A stretch of DNA of 64,000 bases from Thysanoteuthis rhombus. Lineage: Eukaryota > Mollusca > Cephalopoda > Oegopsida > Thysanoteuthidae. The translations under genes and the position numbers were made by a program. The notes beneath the pieces were generated by a model. That model saw only the letters and a program-made list of their open reading frames with translations. It did not search any database and was not told where the DNA came from. The stretch covers positions 1,711,397 to 1,775,396 of the forward strand of contig OY735212.1 of the NCBI GenBank assembly GCA_963457665.1, read 5' to 3'. Positions within the stretch are counted from its first letter, which is position 1. Each line of letters begins with the position of its first letter. Below are positions 57,477-64,000 of the stretch, in pieces.

Positions 57477-57510
57477 TTGGGGTTACGTGTCCCCAGGTTA
57501 AGAACCTCTG
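57477..57510 (-). mobile_element. hAT-like transposon terminus
   Basis: The minus strand reads cagaggttcttaacctgggg then acacgtaacccc, close to the CAGTGGTTCTTAACCTGGGG..ACCCC ends of hAT elements. A C run (57451-57459) flanks it. No partner end was found. Confidence 0.55.
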
Positions 57511-57604
57511 ACTCAACACATTGTTTACCCAAAGCCAAGGTCAAATAAGGATATTTTTCATTATGGACATAGTCGGATTATTTTCCTTGTTTATTTGATC
57601 ATTC

Positions 57605-57712
57605 GTTCACATCGTTCCGGCCGAGTTCCCACTGACCTTCGTCAGGTGTTGATCCTAAAACATGTGATCACCTCTTAGGGTGCATGCTTGATTGGACTGG
57701 ACATGTCACGTC
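57605..57712 (+). repeat. Repeat family D, copy 1
   Basis: Shares cgttccggccg, ctgaccttcgtcaggtgttg, atgtgatcacctcttag and gcttgattggact-gacatgtcac with 60355-60450 (+) and 60583-60689 (-). The 'cgtt(t/c)cg(a/g)ccg..cttcgtcaggtg' wording occurs in terminal parts of several animal retroelement groups, including Penelope-like elements. I cannot assign it. Confidence 0.5.
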
Positions 57713-58357
57713 TTTTTTTTTTTTTTTTTTTTGTATATCCAACAGAGGGTACAGGGCAAAAACATTGGGAACAAATAAACACACAGACAAGGAAAATAGT
57801 CCGACCATATCTCACACAATGCTGAATACCCCTTGGCAAACTGAATTCAGACAAGGGTATTTTTCATTATGTTTTTCTTCTACTGTTCTCTTAAAATTCA
57901 TATCAGTTTTTAAGTTGTTTCGCAGTACTTGGTTTAATGAGAATAAAATAATGTTTTTTTCCTATTGAATTTACTGGAAGACGGGGGCAAATAACAGCTT
58001 TTGAATGGGTGACGGGAAGAATAAAAATAATCCTATGTTGTTAATAATAATAATAATAATACATAAATTATGAGATAAGACCGAAGGACTAAGATCTGTT
58101 GTTTTTCTTTATATTATGTCTGTGTATTCCTTTGAATATACTTTGTGGTTACTGATGGTTCTTCTGTTAACCTGATGTTGGACAATTCTGTTTTTGAAGG
58201 TTTGATGTGTCCTGGCACCTATAACTATTTGTTACCGATGGAGCTAATCCCCGTTAAAACGTCTGAGACAAAAATTATGATCACATCTAGAATGAAAGGA
58301 AAAATATCGTCCAAAATACAATATAATTCATTGGCAAATTAAAAAGGTATATATTTT

Positions 58358-58478
58358 ACTCTAAACCAATTTGATATTTGAAGTTGAATGTATCGAGCAC
58401 TCTATGAAATGAACCATCATATATCGAATATTGCATTATATCATATTATATTATTTTTCTGATTTGTACTGTAGTCGG
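58358..58478 (+). repeat. Interspersed repeat family B, copy 2
   Basis: actctaaaccaat, gttgaatgtatcgagcactc, tatgaaatgaaccatcatat and gatttgtactgtag follow the same order as in the 14 kb copy. Confidence 0.6.
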
Positions 58479-58479
58479 C

Positions 58480-59610
58480 TTTAATTCTTCATTTTCTTAT
58501 ACTTTCTATTATTTTTCTCAAGAATTGATCTAAAAAGGGAATTAAGTAACAGTGTGACGGAGAAAAGAAAAGCCCACTCTCTATATCGTATCTTTCCATC
58601 ATTGAGAACGATTTCTATTCCTCTTTAACCACTCTCTCTTTGGGTCACTTAATTCGTTGCAAACGCTGTTAACCGATTTGAAAATCGGTCTTAACATGAA
58701 ATTCCCCTGTTCTAAGGACTGTCGACTTTCATTGCATATAAAAAAAAAACCCTTGATAGCACTAGTATCTTTATGAACATTAAACATTTTACGATTAGTT
58801 TTAGTGCGAAAGAAAAATGTACAACTTGTAGTTAAAAGCACGCATCAAATAATCCTATTTAGCCAATATCTCGGTCATTAAACATAAACGTTGGTGTTGT
58901 TGAGATATACATCATAATTCTTTTGTTCTATTGCTAAGAAAGGATTTTCTGTCATTCAATCTACTTCTATTTGCTTCCACTATGAATGTATGGCTTCTTT
59001 GGTCCTTGTACTTCTTTCTACCAATGAAAAAAATACACCAGGGTGTATTAATTATGTACCACGCATAATCTTGAATATCACGCCTGAGACTTATCCTTTA
59101 TTTTCGGATCGACGATACTTACTTACTGTCGGAAGGTTATCGGCCCGAGCAAAAAAGATTTTATCAAAAGCAACTAATAAAATCAGGATGAAAGAAAAAA
59201 GTAGTCAAAATGTTCTGAAACAATAATGATTTATGATAATTCATTTAATAAAAAAGCAAAAATACCTTTATTTTACCTAAGGAGTTGTTTTTCCTTACAT
59301 CTGACGTGGTAGTGGGTTTGATGGATTAACAGTTTGAAGACCGTTGGATAATTCTATTCACACCTGAGTTTTGCAGAGCCCCTGGGTCCAGTGCGACCTT
59401 TCCAGGTGTTCTGCCAAACCGTGACATTTTAGCTATACTCTAAATAATTATCAATTACAGAAACAATTCTGTCACAGCTTTTATATGTCTTCATTTATCT
59501 CTTTATGGCGATGTGTATTTCGTTCTTACTATTTCATTCCAGTGTTTATTTCTACTCAGTTAAATACACATTCGGATAAATCCAGTACTTACACATACAT
59601 ATTGATGGAG
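58480..59610. other. Intergenic, one unrecognised small ORF
   Basis: A 78-codon ATG frame lies at 58990-59226 (+), basic at its C-terminus (RLSARAKKILSKATNKIRMK). No domain, splice support or composition change accompanies it, so I do not call it a gene. Confidence 0.3.
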
Positions 59611-59614
59611 TGAG

Positions 59615-59777
59615 GATTCGCTACACAAACATAACCGTTACATTATATCTTAAGCTCTACTCTAAACCAACTTTAAATATTAAGTTGAATGTTTCGAACA
59701 CTTTATGAAATAAACTCATAATACATCGGATATTGTATTGCATTATGTTATATTACATCCCTGATTTGTATTGCCGT
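59615..59777 (+). repeat. Interspersed repeat family B, copy 3
   Basis: ctactctaaaccaa, gttgaatgtttcgaacactt, tatgaaataaactcataata and gatttgtattgccg. Its left flank carries gattcgctacacaaacat (59615-59632), the exact reverse complement of 14333-14350. It is followed by a short GT run. Confidence 0.6.
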
Positions 59778-60354
59778 GTGTGTGTGTAGGAAAGAGAGAA
59801 TGAAAAGTTATTTCTAGGAGTATCTGAGAAAATGTAATAACTGAAAAAGGTCTTCTAAGTAACGTTTGAAGACCACCAGAATGACTTACCCAAAGGTGAA
59901 TTATATCATTGGGTGGGGTGGGGGTGATTGAATCATTGAAGATATCTTCTCTTTACTTGGTAAGGTATTTTTACTGGTAATTATACACACTAAATGTAAA
60001 CCATCTTGCGATATATAGAAGAGACACCACTCTTTATTAATTCTAACAGAGTAGCCTCCCCTGCATCATTAGGGACATGTACACGCCAAGTGAATTGTAT
60101 GGTTACTATCAGCAGTTGATCATTGGTTTATAGGAGCGACAAATTAAATCTTGTGAATATTCCTAAATTAAGATCCATAGCATCTTCAATACCAACAACT
60201 ATCTATCCTCTCAGATGTTCAACTTAGAATCTAAACCTATTTACTGACTTGTATGTTAACCAGAGTAATTCTAATTACTGTTCGGATTTAATTATTTTGT
60301 CACCCCTGTAACAATCATTACGTATGATATGATGAGACTGAACGTTCATTTTCT

Positions 60355-60689
60355 CACAACGTTTCGACCGTGCGCCCTCCGTCTTTCGTCGGATGTTGTC
60401 AGTCCTAGATTGTGTTGTCAGTTTTTAGAGTGCACGCTCAATGGATAATCTTGCTTTATGTTCGAGAAGTCTCTTATGATGAGAGATTCCCATATGCTAT
60501 TGTTATCGATATATTATCCAATGCAAGGGAAGTAACTTAGAAGTTGACATCGAAAACACGACCAGGTTATGGGAAAACGGATGTGGCACGTCTGGTCCAA
60601 TCAAGCCTGCGTTCTAAGAAGTGGTTACACATTCTACAACCAATGACACCCGAGAAGAGCTGATGGGTACATGGCCAAAACGTTTGAAC
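60355..60689. repeat. Repeat family D, inverted pair
   Basis: The plus copy (60355-60450) contains acaacgtttcgaccg, cttt(c)gtcggatgttgtc and tagagtgcacgctcaatgga. The minus copy (60583-60689) read in reverse gives aaacgttttggccatg, tcgggtgtcattggttg and cttagaacgcaggcttgatt. The pair forms a loose inverted repeat with a ~130 bp spacer. Confidence 0.5.
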
Positions 60690-62339
60690 AAATGGATATA
60701 GAGATGAAGTAAATAGTCTGGCCAGTTTATACCTGATGTTTCTGTCACTCATTCTTTATCAATGATAATTTACGTATAAACTCGTACACAAGGGAGAATA
60801 TGGCGAAAATAATCAAAAATATTAAAAATTGTCGAGGCTGACTGAAATATTATAAAAATTGGAAGATGAATGACACTGAAATAGTTCAAGAAACATCGGT
60901 CAAGGGTTCAGTGAAATCCCTGTTTTAAAAAGGCCAATCTATTACAAAGAAAATCAAGCCTGAAAGTCTGATCATAGATGTGCTAGTTTAATCATCAGTG
61001 CCTTTGAAAGCCCCTTTCGTCTAAAAGACCTCTCCTTTCATAGCTCCCTACTTTAATGACCCTTTCGTCAGAAAAACAAACTTCATTCAGTGGTAGTATC
61101 GTAATAAAATAGAATTTCATTCTTGCAGTTGTCTTCTGTCGTAGTTAAACATTTACTGCATACGTCTGAAATTTCCTTCATGGCAGATCTAGATTTCCAT
61201 TAGTCACAAAATAGACACTTCCTCTTGAAATCATGGACAACTGTTTTTTTGCTTGTTTCTCTCTCCGTAATTTCTCTTCGATTGTTCAAAACTGACCATT
61301 CGATCAAATATTCAATTCATTTAGTGCTATGGACTCTGAAAAGGTTTCTCCTTTTTATTTGTATTCCCGAAATGAATTTATATAATACTCTTCATATCTT
61401 TATACTTATTTTTTTTTAATTGATGTGATTATCTCGAGGAGGTCAATCACTTTTAAACAATCCAGTGTTTACCAAAATGCAAATTTGTGCAGACATTTAT
61501 CACTGGTTCACGAACTAAAATATCTAACAGAGTTAACAAATAACTCTGTTTTGGACGGCTGCTCAAACGAACATTTTAAGGAATAAATGAAAGCAGAAAA
61601 CTTGAACATTTAAAACTGCATATTATAAAATTTCACAAAGGATATAATTTAGGGTTAGTTTTAGGGTTGGTATTGTGTCGGGGTTATTCAGCATTTTTAT
61701 ATTTTTGTTGTTTTTATAGACGATATAATTTAGTTTTAGGGACAGGCTTAGAGTTGATGCTACAAGTAACAACAAAAAACGATTGAACATTCCTTTTTAT
61801 AACTATAGAATTAAAAAAAATATGTACATTAGCAACTATTCATGAAAGTTTATTCTACAACCCGAACCCAAACATCTAAAAGTAACCGTAAAATTAAAGT
61901 ATATCCTTCATAATGAAATTTAATCAAGTACCTTTTTGAATTTTAACATTTTCTGCTCTCATTTGTTTCTCGATACGTTAATAGCAGCCGCATAAGTCTG
62001 CTTCATTTATTACCTCCCTTTCGAAATTTTAGTTTACGAACCGGTAACAAGTCTTTACTAGTATAGAATGTAGAGTCTATTGTTGAATCCGAACAGCGAT
62101 GGATTGTTAAGAGACGAGGATTTTGGATCCTCGTGGGTGATGTGTAGTGCGCCGGCCCTGTAGATATGGAAGGAAAGGAAACTGTACAAAGAGAATGAAA
62201 TGCGCGCCAAATATGAAGTTGGACACGCATTGAAGTAAAGAGGAATAAACACATATAAGAATTATGGCCAGACAAGAGACGTACGTTTAATACAAGAATG
62301 AAGATGGGGTACATGTAAAGATAACATTAACACAATCGA

Positions 62340-62620
62340 TTGTGAGAAGTAATGTTAGGAGAAGAGATAATAAAAGGTGGGGGCTTTTTATCTTGATAAT
62401 GCTGGAGTCGAAGTTGTAGCGGAGTTGTTTGAACGCGTGGAAACCGGGCTCAGTGTGCGAGCCTTACTGCCAAGTGAGTGAGTTAACTTGGCGGCTATTC
62501 TCAGACGCTGTTAGACTCTCGACGAACAGACTATGAAAGACATAGAACATGGAGTTTTATCCATGCGTATTTCTCGAAGTGAGGATCGTGATTAAGATCG
62601 AATCGGCCCGTGGGTTGGCG
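62340..62620 (+). other. GC-richer block, possible LTR-like sequence
   Basis: An aataaaagg TATA-like motif (about 62369), gtcgaagttgtagcggagtt, and a ggttggcgacatgataacga sequence at its end resemble the promoter-to-primer-site layout of Ty3-type LTRs (which often continue 'ttggcgac'). No gag or pol follows. It could equally be part of another retroposon. A two-copy tandem repeat follows directly. Confidence 0.25.
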
Positions 62621-62633
62621 ACATGATAACGAG

Positions 62634-62815
62634 CTTGGAGAGAAGGAAAGAGAGTAGCCGGCTGCAAAGGCCGGGGCCAGAGGCATGACCAGCTAGGGTT
62701 CCTGGCGCCAGTGAGCATTGAACTAGGGAGAAGGAAAGAAAAAGAATGGCCAGCCGCAGAGGCTGGGGCTAGAAGCGTCACCAGCTAGGGGTGCTTGAGT
62801 TAGTGAGCACTGGAT
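62634..62815. repeat. Two-copy tandem repeat, ~91-bp unit, GC-rich
   Basis: The units 62634-62724 and 62725-62815 share gagaaggaaag, gccg(g/c)..gc(a/g)..gg(c)cggggc, accagctaggg and agtgagca(t/c)tg. About 80% identical by eye. GC content is far above the window average. Confidence 0.75.
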
Positions 62816-63640
62816 CATATGCGTCCAGGGGTTCTAGAGGGATCGTCAGAGGAAGTGACGTTTTGGATATCGAGCTAAAAGAAGACTTTCGTACTTAATT
62901 CCTAACTAAAAATATTGGGGGCACTACACTAGAAATTACTTAGTTTATACACATAATCTTAGGATAACTTATCATTTCACAGTTTGGAGAATAGATGTTT
63001 ACATTTAATCGATGAAAGGTTTTAAGAGGCCATTGATGTCCATGCTTGGTCGGCTGATTGGCTCTGAAATTTACTGGGCAGACGAGTTTTTGCACTAATT
63101 GACGACTTTGATTCTGTAATAACTTTTGTAAAACTGAATCAATTTTAAATAACACCATATCATCTTGTAGAGATCTTAACTGCGAGAAGCTTTTTTTATT
63201 AACACCGATTCAGGAGAATTGCTCCGAAAAACGTTAGATACAATTGGTGTAAGGAATTTTTACTTCAAAATTGATACAACGCAGTGTACGCTTGTACTGT
63301 TGAAGTGAAACACACCAAACTTTCCATAAACACTGAATTCGATCAAGTAAATGTTGTTGTTTTTTGTTTTTTTGTTTTTTTCTGAAAGGAAAACAAAGGA
63401 TTTTCTGATTTGTAAACATGTAGGAGTTTCAATGTCAGAGATGAGAGATTTCGTAAGTCTGGCACAGATAAATCATTTTCAAAAAAAATTACCTTCATTA
63501 ACCAGTTGCCCCATGGGAACATTTGTAATGTTCAGTTTATGATGGTGAAATTGGCGGGTTGAGTCTTCCCAGGAACTACGTAATAGTAATTAATAAATGA
63601 CAGGTCTAGTATCACTAGTATCCTGATTAATAATGTAAGT
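62816..63640. other. Intergenic, nothing recognised
   Basis: AT-rich sequence without repeats or exon-like segments, with a short T/G tract near 63352-63382. Confidence 0.45.
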
Positions 63641-63648
63641 CTACGTAC

Positions 63649-64000
63649 CTTTTCCTCATTTCAACTAAATGTTCTTTGCGAACTGTGCAAGCGACTGCGT
63701 TTTGACCACAAATACCAATGATATATGCACAGACTAGATTCTTCCCCAGAAGACAAAACCCATGAAATAATCTGAGATACAAACGAATCGCCCCATCCAG
63801 GTCAAAAGACCAGATCTTGCAGTTGAAAAGGAGAAAAGAATGAGTCAAAAGATTCCGTTTCTCCGGCAGATCACGGAGTGAAAAGTTAAATAAGAATCTT
63901 GACTTTGCCAGAGAAGTAAATACCAATTGTGTTCGGAGCCCTTGGAGGGTCGGAGCATCCTCATAGAGCGGAGCAAAGAAGCTGTAATAACTGTTAATCT
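63649..64000 (-). other. Possible exon running off the window (unrecognised)
   Basis: One minus-strand frame is open from the window end to a strong 5' splice site (AAAAG|GTACGT, exon edge at 63649). That gives about 117 codons and ends with RKEHLVEMRK plus two bases of a split codon. Its middle reads LPEKRNLLTHSFLLFNCKIW then SFDLDGAIRLYLRLF. It is GC-richer than the neighbouring intergenic DNA and not repetitive. I recognise no domain. A non-coding first exon with an incidental frame is an equal possibility. Confidence 0.28.

Noticed and set aside
58990-59226. 78-codon ATG frame with a basic tail
   Set aside because: No recognisable family, no promoter, splice or polyadenylation context, and a length expected by chance in 64 kb.
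62003-62314. 103-codon minus-strand frame
   Set aside because: No domain and no splice support. It is low in stops only because the area is GC-richer.
1-64000. CRISPR array, bacterial operons, ribosome binding sites
   Set aside because: The sequence is animal nuclear DNA. The short repeats lack regular unique spacers, and there are no compact collinear genes.

Overview
The window is non-coding-rich DNA from an animal nuclear genome. It is AT-rich and intron-dominated. It is full of homopolymer T runs, TA/CA/ATT microsatellites and old transposable elements. The mix (RTE-type LINEs, animal copia elements, tRNA-derived SINE fragments, hAT and pogo/Tigger-like terminal repeats) fits an invertebrate, most likely a lophotrochozoan such as a mollusc. 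That placement is an inference from repeat content, not from a diagnostic gene.

Only one convincing host gene is visible: a terminal coding exon at 22157-22730 (+). It encodes a 177-residue two-helix membrane protein of CD225/dispanin type. Two further stretches look like possible exons on sequence grounds alone: 18974-19069 (+) and 63649-64000 (-, running off the window). Neither is recognised.

Layout. 1-2.6 kb: degenerate direct repeats and low complexity. 2.6-4.1 kb: a GC-richer block ending in an RTE-type LINE 3' end. 6.0-6.3 kb: a short inverted-repeat element. 7.0-9.3 kb: a decayed array of related repeats with two palindromic segments. 12.3-13.0 kb: an RTE LINE copy whose 5' part is inverted (twin-priming structure). 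13.2-13.5 kb: a degenerate minisatellite. 14-22 kb and 25-38 kb: interspersed repeats, chiefly an unnamed ~230-460 bp family (called family A here) present about seven times, always in the same orientation. 34.7 and 38.7 kb: two pogo/Tigger-like MITEs. 38.5 and 41.8 kb: tRNA-like SINE fragments. 43.6-47.6 kb: a decayed minus-strand copia element with both LTRs. 48.6-50.5 kb: hAT-like, LINE and family C fragments. 50.5-55.4 kb: a tandem copia array with three LTRs, also on the minus strand. 57-64 kb: scattered repeats and a GC-rich tandem duplication.

The most unusual feature is the 50.5-55.4 kb array. Two of its units carry an ankyrin-repeat reading frame right after the LTR, where gag would normally sit. 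The 459-bp block holding that frame differs at only 8 positions between the two units, all transitions and without gaps. The LTRs and reverse-transcriptase fragments on either side have diverged heavily.
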